Assembly: GCF_947347685.1 (NCBI RefSeq) | Contig: NC_070649.1 | Span: 14,417,561-14,481,560 of the forward strand | Length of the DNA stretch: 64,000 bases | Source of the DNA: Pleuronectes platessa | Taxonomy: Eukaryota; Chordata; Actinopteri; Pleuronectiformes; Pleuronectidae | Direction: 5' to 3' | Shown: one piece after another, positions 1 to 13,700 of the stretch | Position numbering within the stretch: the stretch's first letter is position 1 | Layout: each line of letters opens with the position of its first letter | Program-made: the position numbers and the translations under genes | Notes under the pieces: model-generated | The model's input: only the letters and a program-made list of their open reading frames with translations | What the model was told of the DNA's origin: nothing | Databases searched by the model: none

Positions 1-2652
1 CAGCCCTATGATGGACTGGTGATCCTCCCTGTGATGGACTGGTGATCCTCCCTTTGATGGACTGGTGATCATCCCTTTGATGGACTGGTTATAGCCCCTT
101 TGATGGACTGGTTATCAGCCATGTGATGGACTGGTGATCCTCCCTTTGATGGACTGGTGATCAGCCCTGTGATGGACTGGTGATCCTCCTTGTTATGGAC
201 TGGTGATGCTCCCTCTGATGGACTGGTGATCAGCCCTGTGATGGACTGGTGATCCTCCCTGTGCTGGATTGGTGATCCTCCTTGTTATGGACTGGTGATC
301 CTCCCTCTGATGGACTGGTGATCAGCCCTGTGATGGACTGGTGATCCTCCCTGTGCTGGATTGGTGATCCTCCCTGTGATGGACTGGTGATCCTCCCTGT
401 GATGGACTGGTGATCAGCACTGTGATGGACTGGTGATCCTCCCTTTGACGGACTGGTGATCCTCCCTTTGATGGGCTGGTTATCAGCCCTGTGATGGACG
501 GTTGATCCTCCCTTTGATGTACTGGTGATCATCCCTTTGATGGACTGGTTATAGCCCCTTTGATGGACTGGTTATCAGCCATGTGATGGACTGGTGATCC
601 TCCCTTTGATGGACTGGTGATCAGCCCTGTGATGGAGGTGATCCTCCTTGTGATGGACTGGTGATCCTCCCTCTGATGGACTGGTGATCAGGCCTGTGAT
701 GGACTGGTGATCCTCCCTGTGATGGATTGGTGATCCTCCCTGTGATGGACTGGTGATCCTCCCTGTGATGGACTGGTGATCAGCCCTGTGATGGACTGGT
801 GATCCTCCCTGTGATGGACTGGTGATCCTCCCTCTGATGGACTGGTGATCAGCCCTATGATGGACTGGTGATCCTCTCTGTGATGGACTGGTGATCCTCC
901 CTTTGATGGACTGGTGATGAGCCCTGTGATGGACTGTTAATCCTCCTTGTGATGGACTGGTGATCCTCCCTTTGATGGACTGGTGATCATCCCTGTGATG
1001 GACTGGTGATCCTCCCTGTGATGGATTGGTGATCCTCCCTGTGATGGACGGGTGATCCTCCCTGTGATGGACTGGTGATCCTTCCTGTGATGGACTGGTG
1101 ATGAGCCCTGTGATGGACTGGTGATCAGCCCTGTGTTGGACTGGTGATCCTCCCTGTGTTGGACTGGTGATCAGCCCTGTGTTGGACCGGTGATGAGCCC
1201 TGTGTTGGACTGGTGATCCTCCCTTTGATGGACTGGTGATCCTCCCTTTGATGGGCTGGTTACCAGCCCTGTGATGGACTGGTGGTCCTCCCTTTGATGG
1301 ACTGGTGATCCTCCCTTTGATGGACTGGTTATAGCCCCTGTGATGGACTGGTTATCAGCCATGTGATGGACTGGTGATCCTCCCTTTGATGGACTGGTGA
1401 TCAGCCCTGTGATGGACTGGTGATCCTCCCTGTGATGGACTGATGATCCTCCCTCTGATGGACTGGTGATCAGCCCTGTGATGGACTGGTGATCCTCCCT
1501 GTGATGGATTGGTGATCCTCCCTTTGATGGACTGGTGATCAGCCCGGTGATGGACTGGTGATCCTCCTTGTGATGGACTGGTGATCCTCCCTGTGATGGA
1601 TTGGTGATCCTCCCTGTGATGGACTGTTGATCCTCCCTGTGATGGACTGGTGATCCTCCCTCTGATGGACTGGTGATCCTCCCTGTGATGGACTGGTGAT
1701 CCTTCCTGTGATGGACTGGTGATGAGCCCTGTGATGGACTGGTGATGAGCCCTGTGATGGACTGGTGATCCTCCCTGTAATGAATTGGTGATCCTTCCTG
1801 TGATGGACTGGTGATGAGCCCTGTGATGGACTGGTGATCAGCCTTGTGTTGGACTGGTTAACAGACCTGTGATGGACTGGTGATCAGCCCTGTGATGGAC
1901 TGGTGATCCTCCCTTTGACGGACTGGTGATCCTCCCTTTGATGGGCTGGTTATCAGCCCTGTGATGGACGGTTGATCCTCCCTTTGATGTACTGGTGATC
2001 ATCCCTTTGATGGACTGGTTATAGTCCCTTTGATGGACTGGTTATCAGCCATGTGATGGACTGGTGATCCTCCCTTTGATGGACTGGTGATCAGCCCTGT
2101 GATGGAGGTGATCCTCCTTGTGATGGACTGGTGATCCTCCCTCTGATGGACTGGTGATCAGGCCTGTGATGGACTGGTGATCCTCCCTGTGATGGATTGG
2201 TGATCCTCCCTGTGATGGACTGGTGATCCTCCCTGTGATGGACTGGTGATCAGCCCTGTGATGGACTGGTCATCCTCCCTGTGATGGACTGGTGATCCTC
2301 CCTCTGATGGACTGGTGATCAGCCCTCGATGGACTGGTGATCCTCCCTGTGATGGACTGATGATCCTCCCTCTGATGGACTGGTGATCAGCCCTGTGATG
2401 GACTGGTGATCCTCCCTGTGATGGATTGGTGATCCTTCCTTTGATGGACTGGTGATCAGCCCTGTGATGGACTGGTGATCCTCCTTGTGATGGACTGTTG
2501 ATCCTCCCTGTGATGGATTGGTGATCCTCCCTGTGATGGACTGTTGATCCTCCCTGTGATGGACTGGTGATCCTCCCTCTGATGGACTGGTGATCCTCCC
2601 TGTGATGGACTGGTGATCCTTCCTGTGATGGACTGGTGATGAGCCCTGTGAT

Positions 2653-2674
2653 CTACTGGTGATCAGAACTGTGT
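2653..2674. repeat. Diagnostic monomer pair GATCTACTGG / CAGAACTG (first of nine)
   Basis: This rare variant is useful as a barcode. The CTACTGG starts are at 2,653, 10,579, 13,725, 26,191, 29,337, 37,263, 40,409, 49,317 and 63,828. The spacings are 7,926, 3,146, 12,466, 3,146, 7,926, 3,146, 8,908 and 14,511, which reproduce the HOR offsets. The related copy near 53,600 keeps CAGAACTG but has the ordinary GATGGACTGG. Confidence 0.88.
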
Positions 2675-3368
2675 TGGACTGGTGATCAGCCCTGTGATGG
2701 ACTGGTGATCCTCCCGGTGATGGAGTGGTGATCAGCTCTGTGTTGGACCGGTGATGAGCCCTGTGTTGGACTGGTTATCCTCCCTTTGATGGACAGGTGA
2801 TCCTCCCTTTGATGGGCTGGTTACCAGCCCTGTGATGGACTGGTGATTCTCCCTGTGATGGACTGGTGATCCTCCCTGTGATGGACTGGTGATCCTCCCT
2901 CTGATGGAATGGTGATCAGCCCTATGATGGACTGGTGATCCTCTCTGTGATGGACTGGTGATCCTCCCTTTGATGGACTGGTGATCATCCCTTTGATGGA
3001 CTGGTTATAACCCCTTCGATGGACTGGTTATCAGCCATGTGATGGATTGGTGATCCTCCCTTTTATGGACTGGTTTTCAGCCCTGTGATGGACTGGTGAT
3101 CCTCCTTTTGATGGACTGGGGATCCTCCCTCTGATGGACTGGTGATCAGCCCTGTGATGGACTGGTGATCCTCCCTTTGATGGACTGGTGATCAGCCCTG
3201 TGATGGACTGGTAATCCTCCTTGTGATGGACTGGTGATCCTCCCTCTGATGGACTGGTGATCAGCCCTGTGATGGACTGGTGATCCTCCCTGTGATGGAT
3301 TGGTGATCCTCCCTGTGATGGACGGGTGATCCTCCCTGTGATGGACTGGTGATCCTTCCTGTGATGGA

Positions 3369-3399
3369 CTGGTGATGAGCTTACCAGCCCTGTGATGGA
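3369..3399. repeat. 31-bp hybrid monomer (out-of-register deletion junction)
   Basis: Twelve bases of one monomer (CTGGTGATGAGC, ending at 3,380) are joined directly to the last 19 bases of a TTACCAGCCC-type monomer (from 3,381). U1 has about 1,004 bp between the two parental positions (about 14,452 and 15,457). The two sides share no obvious microhomology. This breaks the 23-bp phase, unlike the other junctions I found. Confidence 0.88.
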
Positions 3400-6013
3400 C
3401 TGGTGATCCTCCCTTTGATGGACTGGTGATCCTCCCTTTGATGGACTGGTTATAGCCCCTGTGATGGACTGGTTATCAGCCATGTGATGGACTGGTGATC
3501 CTCCCTTTGATGGACTGGTGATCCTTCCTGTATTGGACTGGTGATCAGACCTGTGTTGGACTGGTGATCAGACCTGTGATGGACTGGTGATGAGCCCTGT
3601 GATGGACTGGTGATCAGCCTTGTGTTGGACTGGTTAACAGACCTGTGATGGACTGGTGATCAGCCCTGTGATGGACTGGTGATCCTCCCTTTGACGGACT
3701 GGTCATCCTCCCTTTGATGGGCTGGTTATCAGCCCTGTGATGGACGGTTGATCCTCCCTTTGATGTACTGGTGATCATCCCTTTGATGGACTGGTTATAG
3801 CCCCTTTGATGGACTGGTGATCAGCCCTGTGATGGAGGTGATCCTCCTTGTGATGGACTGGTGATCCTCCCTCTGATGGACTGGTGATCAGCCATGTGAT
3901 GGACTGGTGATCCTCCCTTTGATGGACTGGTGATCAGCCCTGTGATGGACTGGTAATCCTCCTTGTTATGGACTGGTGATCCTCCCTCTGATGGACTGGT
4001 GATCAGCCCTGTGATGGACTGGTGATCCTCCCTGTGCTGGATTGGTGATCCTCCTTGTTATGGACTGGTGATCCTCCCTCTGATGGACTGGTGATCAGCC
4101 CTGTGATGGACTGGTGATCCTCCCTGTGCTGGATTGGTGATCCTCCCTGTGATGGACTGGTGATCCTCCCTGTGATGGACTGGTGATCAGCACTGTGATG
4201 GACTGGTGATCCTCCCTTTGACGGACTGGTGATCCTCCCTTTGATGGGCTGGTTATCAGCCCTGTGATGGACGGTTGATCCTCCCTTTGATGTACTGGTG
4301 ATCATCCCTTTGATGGACTGGTTATAGCCCCTTTGATGGACTGGTTATCAGCCATGTGATGGACTGGTGATCCTCCCTTTGATGGACTGGTGATCAGCCC
4401 TGTGATGGAGGTGATCCTCCTTGTGATGGACTGGTGATCCTCCCTCTGATGGACTGGTGATCAGGCCTGTGATGGACTGGTGATCCTCCCTGTGATGGAT
4501 TGGTGATCCTCCCTGTGATGGACTGGTGATCCTCCCTGTGATGGACTGGTGATCAGCCATGTGATGGACTGGTGATCCTCCCTTTGATGGACTGGTGATC
4601 AGCCCTGTGATGGACTGGTGATCCTCCCTGTGATGGACTGATGATCCTCCCTCTGATGGACTGGTGATCAGCCCTGTGATGGACTGGTGATCCTCCCTGT
4701 GATGGATTGGTGATCCTCCCTTTGATGGACTGGTGATCAGCCCGGTGATGGACTGGTGATCCTCCTTGTGATGGACTGGTGATCCTCCCTGTGATGGATT
4801 GGTGATCCTCCCTGTGATGGACTGTTGATCCTCCCTGTGATGGACTGGTGATCCTCCCTCTGATGGACTGGTGATCCTCCCTGTGATGGACTGGTGATCC
4901 TTCCTGTGATGGACTGGTGATGAGCCCTGTGATGGACTGGTGATGAGCCCTGTGATGGACTGGTGATCCTCCCTGTAATGAATTGGTGATCCTTCCTGTG
5001 ATGGACTGGTGATGAGCCCTGTGATGGACTGGTGATCAGCCTTGTGTTGGACTGGTTAACAGACCTGTGATGGACTGGTGATCAGCCCTGTGATGGACTG
5101 GTGATCCTCCCTTTGACGGACTGGTGATCCTCCCTTTGATGGGCTGGTTATCAGCCCTGTGATGGACGGTTGATCCTCCCTTTGATGTACTGGTGATCAT
5201 CCCTTTGATGGACTGGTTATAGTCCCTTTGATGGACTGGTTATCAGCCATGTGATGGACTGGTGATCCTCCCTTTGATGGACTGGTGATCAGCCCTGTGA
5301 TGGAGGTGATCCTCCTTGTGATGGACTGGTGATCCTCCCTCTGATGGACTGGTGATCAGGCCTGTGATGGACTGGTGATCCTCCCTGTGATGGATTGGTG
5401 ATCCTCCCTGTGATGGACTGGTGATCCTCCCTGTGATGGACTGGTGATCAGCCCTGTGATGGACTGGTCATCCTCCCTGTGATGGACTGGTGATCCTCCC
5501 TCTGATGGACTGGTGATCAGCCCTCGATGGACTGGTGATCCTCCCTGTGATGGACTGATGATCCTCCCTCTGATGGACTGGTGATCAGCCCTGTGATGGA
5601 CTGGTGATCCTCCTTGTGATGGACTGGTGATCCTCCCTGTGATGGATTGGTGATCCTCCCTGTGATGGACTGTTGATCCTCCCTGTGATGGACTGGTGAT
5701 CCTCCCTCTGATGGACTGGTGATCCTCCCTGTGATGGACTGGTGATCCTTCCTGTGATGGACTGGTGATGAGCCCTGTGATGGACTGGTGATGAGCCCTG
5801 TGATGGACTGGTGATCCTCCCTGTAATGAATTGGTGATCCTTCCTGTGATGGACTGGTGATGAGCCCTGTGATGGACTGGTGATCAGCCTTGTGTTGGAC
5901 TGGTTAACAGACCTGTGATGGACTGGTGATCAGCCATGTGATGGACTGGTGATCCTCCCTTTGATGGACTGGTGATCAGCCCTGTGATGGAGGTGATCCT
6001 CCTTGTGATGGAC

Positions 6014-6151
6014 TGGTGATCCTCCCTCTGATGGACTGGTGATCAGGCCTGTGATGGACTGGTGATCCTCCCTGTGATGGATTGGTGATCCTCCCTCTGA
6101 TGGACTGGTGATCAGGCCTGTGATGGACTGGTGATCCTCCCTGTGATGGAT
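6014..6151. repeat. 69-bp (three-monomer) micro-duplication
   Basis: Two consecutive copies, 6,014-6,082 and 6,083-6,151, each contain GATCAGGCCTG (6,041 and 6,110). The same doublet occurs in every other copy of this HOR region, near 18,067-18,204, 32,698-32,835, 44,751-44,888 and 59,240-59,377, so it is older than the 12-kb expansion. Confidence 0.85.
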
Positions 6152-6186
6152 TGGTGATCCTCCCTGTGATGGACTGGTGATCCTCC

Positions 6187-6506
6187 CTGTGATGGACTGG
6201 TGATCAGCCCTGTGATGGACTGGTCATCCTCCCTGTGATGGACTGGTGATCCTCCCTCTGATGGACTGGTGATCAGCCCTCGATGGACTGGTGATCCTCC
6301 CTGTGATGGACTGATGATCCTCCCTCTGATGGACTGGTGATCAGCCCTGTGATGGACTGGTGATCAGCCCTGTGATGGACTGGTCATCCTCCCTGTGATG
6401 GACTGGTGATCCTCCCTCTGATGGACTGGTGATCAGCCCTCGATGGACTGGTGATCCTCCCTGTGATGGACTGGTGATCCTCCCTCTGATGGACTGGTGA
6501 TCCTCC
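6187..6506. repeat. 160-bp (seven-monomer) micro-duplication
   Basis: Two cassettes, about 6,187-6,346 and 6,347-6,506, each run CAGCCCTGTG, TCATCCTCC, CTCTG, the 22-bp CCCTCGATGG monomer, then CCTCC monomers. They differ at ACTGATGATCC in the first against ACTGGTGATCC in the second. The offset of 160 is 7 x 23 - 1, as expected with one 22-bp monomer. The exact edges are approximate. Confidence 0.78.
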
Positions 6507-7470
6507 CTTTGATGGACTGGTGATCAGCCCTGTGATGGACTGGTGATCCTCCCTGTGATGGACTGGTGATCAGCCCTGTGATGGACTGGTGATCCTCCCT
6601 CTGATGGACTGGTGATCAGCCCTGTGATGGACTGGTGATCCTTCCTGTATTGGACTGGTGATCAGACCTGTGTTGGACTGGTGATCAGACCTGTGATGGA
6701 CTGGTGATGAGCCCTGTGATGGACTGGTGATCAGCCCTGTGTTGGACTGGTGATCAGACCTGTGATGGACTGGTGATGAGCCCTGTGATGGACTGGTGAT
6801 CCTCCCTGTAATGAAATGGTGATCCTTCCTGTGATGGACTGGTGATGAGCCCTGTGGTGGACTGGTTAACAGACCTGTGATGGACTGGTGATCAGCCCTG
6901 TGATGGACTGGTGATCCTCCCTTTGACGGACTGGTGATCCTCCCTTTGATGGGCTGGTTATCAGCCCTGTGATGGACGGGTGATCCTCCCTTTGATGTAC
7001 TGGTGATCATCCCTTTGATGGACTGGTTATAGCCCCTTTGATGATCTGGTTATCAGCCATGTGATGGACTGGTGATCCTCCCTTTGATGGACTGGTGATC
7101 AGCCCTGTGATGGAGGTGATCCTCCTTGTGATGGACTGGTGATCCTCCCTCTGATGGACTGGTGATCAGGCCTGTGATGGACTGGTGATCCTCCCTGTGA
7201 TGGATTGGTGATCCTCCCTGTGATGGACTGGTGATCCTCCCTGTGATGGACTGGTGATCAGCCCTGTGATGGACTGGTGATCCTCCCTGTGATGGACTGG
7301 TGATCCTCCCTCTGATGGACTGGTGATCCTCCCTTTGATGGGCTGGTTACCAGCCCTGTGATGGACTGGTGATCCTCCCTTTGATGGACTGGTGATCCTC
7401 CCTTTGATGGACTGGTTATAGCCCCTGTGATGGACTGGTTATCAGCCATGTGATGGACTGGTGATCCTCC

Positions 7471-7500
7471 CATTGATGGACTGGTGATCAGCCCATCGAT
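7471..7500. repeat. Diagnostic monomer pair CATTGATGG / CATCGATGG (first of seven)
   Basis: This occurs at 7,471, 19,524, 23,060, 34,155, 46,208, 56,384 and 60,697, once per higher-order unit plus the extra copies from the 3.5-kb duplication and the U4 mosaic. It is followed by a TTAGACTGG variant near 7,545, which has the same number of copies. Confidence 0.88.
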
Positions 7501-7770
7501 GGACTGGTGATCCTCCCGGTGATGGACTGGTGATCAGCCCTGTGTTAGACTGGTGATCCTCTCTGTGTTGGACTGGTGATCAGCCCTGTGTTGGACCGGT
7601 GATGAGCCCTGTGTTGGACTGGTGATCCTCCCTTTGATGGACTGGTGATCCTCCCTTTGATGTGCTGGTTATCAGCCCTGTGATGGACTGGTGATCCTCC
7701 CTTTGATGGACTGGTGATCCTCCCTTTGATGGACTGGTTATAGCCCCTTTGATGGACTGGTTATCAGCCA

Positions 7771-10756
7771 TGTGATGGACTGGTGATCCTCCCTTTGATG
7801 GACTGGTGATCCTCCTTGTGATGGACTGGTGATCCTCCCTCTGATGGACTGGTGATCAGCCCTGTGATGGACTGGTGATCCTCCCTGTGATGGATTGGTG
7901 ATCCTCCCTGTGATGGACTGGTGATCCTCCCTGTGATGGACTGGTGATCAGCCCTGTGATGGACTGTTGATCCTCCCTGTGATGGACTGGTGATCCTCCC
8001 TCTGATGGACCGGTTATCAGCCCTATGATGGACTGGTGATCCTCCCTGTGATGGACTGGTGATCCTCCCTCTGATGGACCGGTTATCAGCCCTATGATGG
8101 ACTGGTGATCCTCCCTGTGATGGACTGGTGATCCTCCCTTTGATGGACTGGTGATCATCCCTTTGATGGACTGGTTATAGCCCCTTTGATGGACTGGTTA
8201 TCAGCCATGTGATGGACTGGTGATCCTCCCTTTGATGGACTGGTGATCAGCCCTGTGATGGACTGGTGATCCTCCTTGTTATGGACTGGTGATGCTCCCT
8301 CTGATGGACTGGTGATCAGCCCTGTGATGGACTGGTGATCCTCCCTGTGCTGGATTGGTGATCCTCCTTGTTATGGACTGGTGATCCTCCCTCTGATGGA
8401 CTGGTGATCAGCCCTGTGATGGACTGGTGATCCTCCCTGTGCTGGATTGGTGATCCTCCCTGTGATGGACTGGTGATCCTCCCTGTGATGGACTGGTGAT
8501 CAGCACTGTGATGGACTGGTGATCCTCCCTTTGACGGACTGGTGATCCTCCCTTTGATGGGCTGGTTATCAGCCCTGTGATGGACGGTTGATCCTCCCTT
8601 TGATGTACTGGTGATCATCCCTTTGATGGACTGGTTATCAGCCATGTGATGGACTGGTGATCCTCCCTTTGATGGACTGGTGATCAGCCCTGTGATGGAG
8701 GTGATCCTCCTTGTGATGGACTGGTGATCCTCCCTCTGATGGACTGGTGATCAGGCCTGTGATGGACTGGTGATCCTCCCTGTGATGGATTGGTGATCCT
8801 CCCTGTGATGGACTGGTGATCCTCCCTGTGATGGACTGGTGATCAGCCCTGTGATGGACTGGTGATCCTCCCTGTGATGGACTGGTGATCCTCCCTCTGA
8901 TGGACTGGTGATCAGCCCTATGATGGACTGGTGATCCTCTCTGTGATGGACTGGTGATCCTCCCTTTGATGGACTGGTGATGAGCCCTGTGATGGACTGG
9001 TAATCCTCCTTGTGATGGACTGGTGATCCTCCCTTTGATGGACTGGTGATCATCCCTGTGATGGACTGGTGATCCTCCCTGTGATGGATTGGTGATCCTC
9101 CCTGTGATGGACGGGTGATCCTCCCTGTGATGGACTGGTGATCCTTCCTGTGATGGACTGGTGATGAGCCCTGTGATGGACTGGTGATCAGCCCTGTGTT
9201 GGACTGGTGATCCTCCCTGTGTTGGACTGGTGATCAGCCCTGTGTTGGACCGGTGATGAGCCCTGTGTTGGACTGGTGATCCTCCCTTTGATGGACTGGT
9301 GATCCTCCCTTTGATGGGCTGGTTACCAGCCCTGTGATGGACTGGTGGTCCTCCCTTTGATGGACTGGTGATCCTCCCTTTGATGGACTGGTTATAGCCC
9401 CTGTGATGGACTGGTTATCAGCCATGTGATGGACTGGTGATCCTCCCTTTGATGGACTGGTGATCAGCCCTGTGATGGACTGGTGATCCTCCCTGTGATG
9501 GACTGATGATCCTCCCTCTGATGGACTGGTGATCAGCCCTGTGATGGACTGGTGATCCTCCCTGTGATGGATTGGTGATCCTCCCTTTGATGGACTGGTG
9601 ATCAGCCCGGTGATGGACTGGTGATCCTCCTTGTGATGGACTGGTGATCCTCCCTGTGATGGATTGGTGATCCTCCCTGTGATGGACTGTTGATCCTCCC
9701 TGTGATGGACTGGTGATCCTCCCTCTGATGGACTGGTGATCCTCCCTGTGATGGACTGGTGATCCTTCCTGTGATGGACTGGTGATGAGCCCTGTGATGG
9801 ACTGGTGATGAGCCCTGTGATGGACTGGTGATCCTCCCTGTAATGAATTGGTGATCCTTCCTGTGATGGACTGGTGATGAGCCCTGTGATGGACTGGTGA
9901 TCAGCCTTGTGTTGGACTGGTTAACAGACCTGTGATGGACTGGTGATCAGCCCTGTGATGGACTGGTGATCCTCCCTTTGACGGACTGGTGATCCTCCCT
10001 TTGATGGGCTGGTTATCAGCCCTGTGATGGACGGTTGATCCTCCCTTTGATGTACTGGTGATCATCCCTTTGATGGACTGGTTATAGTCCCTTTGATGGA
10101 CTGGTTATCAGCCATGTGATGGACTGGTGATCCTCCCTTTGATGGACTGGTGATCAGCCCTGTGATGGAGGTGATCCTCCTTGTGATGGACTGGTGATCC
10201 TCCCTCTGATGGACTGGTGATCAGGCCTGTGATGGACTGGTGATCCTCCCTGTGATGGATTGGTGATCCTCCCTGTGATGGACTGGTGATCCTCCCTGTG
10301 ATGGACTGGTGATCAGCCCTGTGATGGACTGGTGATCCTCCCTGTGATGGATTGGTGATCCTTCCTTTGATGGACTGGTGATCAGCCCTGTGATGGACTG
10401 GTGATCCTCCTTGTGATGGACTGTTGATCCTCCCTGTGATGGATTGGTGATCCTCCCTGTGATGGACTGTTGATCCTCCCTGTGATGGACTGGTGATCCT
10501 CCCTCTGATGGACTGGTGATCCTCCCTGTGATGGACTGGTGATCCTTCCTGTGATGGACTGGTGATGAGCCCTGTGATCTACTGGTGATCAGAACTGTGT
10601 TGGACTGGTGATCAGCCCTGTGATGGACTGGTGATCCTCCCGGTGATGGACTGGTGATCAGCTCTGTGTTGGACCGGTGATGAGCCCTGTGTTGGACTGG
10701 TTATCCTCCCTTTGATGGACAGGTGATCCTCCCTTTGATGGGCTGGTTACCAGCCC
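7771..10756. repeat. 3-kb tandem HOR pair in U1, left copy (2,986 bp, 130 monomers)
   Basis: The left boundary is where TATCAGCCA|TGTG here contrasts with TACCAGCCC|TGTG at 10,756/10,757. The copy aligns to 10,757-13,902 at offset 2,986. The offset becomes 3,009 after a 23-bp monomer missing here near 8,635, then 3,146 after 137 bp missing here near 10,325. Both numbers match the difference in copy lengths. The pair recurs in U2, in U3 and partly in U5, so the duplication predates the larger ones. Confidence 0.88.
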
Positions 10757-13700
10757 TGTGATGGACTGGTGATCCTCCCTTTGATGGACTGGTGATCCTC
10801 CTTGTGATGGACTGGTGATCCTCCCTCTGATGGACTGGTGATCAGCCCTGTGATGGACTGGTGATCCTCCCTGTGATGGATTGGTGATCCTCCCTGTGAT
10901 GGACTGGTGATCCTCCCTGTGATGGACTGGTGATCAGCCCTGTGATGGACTGTTGATCCTCCCTGTGATGGACTGGTGATCCTCCCTCTGATGGACCGGT
11001 TATCAGCCCTATGATGGACTGGTGATCCTCCCTGTGATGGACTGGTGATCCTCCCTCTGATGGACCGGTTATCAGCCCTATGATGGACTGGTGATCCTCC
11101 CTGTGATGGACTGGTGATCCTCCCTTTGATGGACTGGTGATCATCCCTTTGATGGACTGGTTATAGCCCCTTTGATGGACTGGTTATCAGCCATGTGATG
11201 GACTGGTGATCCTCCCTTTGATGGACTGGTGATCAGCCCTGTGATGGACTGGTGATCCTCCTTGTTATGGACTGGTGATGCTCCCTCTGATGGACTGGTG
11301 ATCAGCCCTGTGATGGACTGGTGATCCTCCCTGTGCTGGATTGGTGATCCTCCTTGTTATGGACTGGTGATCCTCCCTCTGATGGACTGGTGATCAGCCC
11401 TGTGATGGACTGGTGATCCTCCCTGTGCTGGATTGGTGATCCTCCCTGTGATGGACTGGTGATCCTCCCTGTGATGGACTGGTGATCAGCACTGTGATGG
11501 ACTGGTGATCCTCCCTTTGACGGACTGGTGATCCTCCCTTTGATGGGCTGGTTATCAGCCCTGTGATGGACGGTTGATCCTCCCTTTGATGTACTGGTGA
11601 TCATCCCTTTGATGGACTGGTTATAGCCCCTTTGATGGACTGGTTATCAGCCATGTGATGGACTGGTGATCCTCCCTTTGATGGACTGGTGATCAGCCCT
11701 GTGATGGAGGTGATCCTCCTTGTGATGGACTGGTGATCCTCCCTCTGATGGACTGGTGATCAGGCCTGTGATGGACTGGTGATCCTCCCTGTGATGGATT
11801 GGTGATCCTCCCTGTGATGGACTGGTGATCCTCCCTGTGATGGACTGGTGATCAGCCCTGTGATGGACTGGTGATCCTCCCTGTGATGGACTGGTGATCC
11901 TCCCTCTGATGGACTGGTGATCAGCCCTATGATGGACTGGTGATCCTCTCTGTGATGGACTGGTGATCCTCCCTTTGATGGACTGGTGATGAGCCCTGTG
12001 ATGGACTGTTAATCCTCCTTGTGATGGACTGGTGATCCTCCCTTTGATGGACTGGTGATCATCCCTGTGATGGACTGGTGATCCTCCCTGTGATGGATTG
12101 GTGATCCTCCCTGTGATGGACGGGTGATCCTCCCTGTGATGGACTGGTGATCCTTCCTGTGATGGACTGGTGATGAGCCCTGTGATGGACTGGTGATCAG
12201 CCCTGTGTTGGACTGGTGATCCTCCCTGTGTTGGACTGGTGATCAGCCCTGTGTTGGACCGGTGATGAGCCCTGTGTTGGACTGGTGATCCTCCCTTTGA
12301 TGGACTGGTGATCCTCCCTTTGATGGGCTGGTTACCAGCCCTGTGATGGACTGGTGGTCCTCCCTTTGATGGACTGGTGATCCTCCCTTTGATGGACTGG
12401 TTATAGCCCCTGTGATGGACTGGTTATCAGCCATGTGATGGACTGGTGATCCTCCCTTTGATGGACTGGTGATCAGCCCTGTGATGGACTGGTGATCCTC
12501 CCTGTGATGGACTGATGATCCTCCCTCTGATGGACTGGTGATCAGCCCTGTGATGGACTGGTGATCCTCCCTGTGATGGATTGGTGATCCTCCCTTTGAT
12601 GGACTGGTGATCAGCCCGGTGATGGACTGGTGATCCTCCTTGTGATGGACTGGTGATCCTCCCTGTGATGGATTGGTGATCCTCCCTGTGATGGACTGTT
12701 GATCCTCCCTGTGATGGACTGGTGATCCTCCCTCTGATGGACTGGTGATCCTCCCTGTGATGGACTGGTGATCCTTCCTGTGATGGACTGGTGATGAGCC
12801 CTGTGATGGACTGGTGATGAGCCCTGTGATGGACTGGTGATCCTCCCTGTAATGAATTGGTGATCCTTCCTGTGATGGACTGGTGATGAGCCCTGTGATG
12901 GACTGGTGATCAGCCTTGTGTTGGACTGGTTAACAGACCTGTGATGGACTGGTGATCAGCCCTGTGATGGACTGGTGATCCTCCCTTTGACGGACTGGTG
13001 ATCCTCCCTTTGATGGGCTGGTTATCAGCCCTGTGATGGACGGTTGATCCTCCCTTTGATGTACTGGTGATCATCCCTTTGATGGACTGGTTATAGTCCC
13101 TTTGATGGACTGGTTATCAGCCATGTGATGGACTGGTGATCCTCCCTTTGATGGACTGGTGATCAGCCCTGTGATGGAGGTGATCCTCCTTGTGATGGAC
13201 TGGTGATCCTCCCTCTGATGGACTGGTGATCAGGCCTGTGATGGACTGGTGATCCTCCCTGTGATGGATTGGTGATCCTCCCTGTGATGGACTGGTGATC
13301 CTCCCTGTGATGGACTGGTGATCAGCCCTGTGATGGACTGGTCATCCTCCCTGTGATGGACTGGTGATCCTCCCTCTGATGGACTGATGATCAGCCCTCG
13401 ATGGACTGGTGATCCTCCCTGTGATGGACTGATGATCCTCCCTCTGATGGACTGGTGATCAGCCCTGTGATGGACTGGTGATCCTCCCTGTGATGGATTG
13501 GTGATCCTTCCTTTGATGGACTGGTGATCAGCCCTGTGATGGACTGGTGATCCTCCTTGTGATGGACTGTTGATCCTCCCTGTGATGGATTGGTGATCCT
13601 CCCTGTGATGGACTGTTGATCCTCCCTGTGATGGACTGGTGATCCTCCCTCTGATGGACTGGTGATCCTCCCTGTGATGGACTGGTGATCCTTCCTGTGA

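Larger units (their letters stand above)
1..4002. repeat. HOR block U0 (partial, end of a 12-kb-class unit)
   Basis: This is the tail of a higher-order unit whose start lies left of the window. Positions 1 to about 3,380 align with 11,073-14,452 (offset 11,072) with a few substitutions, for example GAGTGG near 2,727 where the other copy has GACTGG. From 3,381 the partner shifts to about 15,457 (offset 12,076), because roughly 1,004 bp present in U1 is absent here. The same block recurs at 26,685-30,686 with every compared variant identical. It contains three 21-bp monomers and one 22-bp monomer. It has no gene. Confidence 0.9.

Noticed and set aside
1838..1872. GTTAAC-containing monomers (GGTTAACAGACC) as hairpin, terminator or origin elements
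   Set aside because: Only a 6-bp palindrome is present with no stem extension. The variant simply recurs with the HOR copies.
3369..3399. Transposon insertion or target-site duplication at the 31-bp monomer
   Set aside because: All bases come from satellite monomers. There are no terminal inverted repeats or foreign sequence, and length arithmetic fits a deletion.
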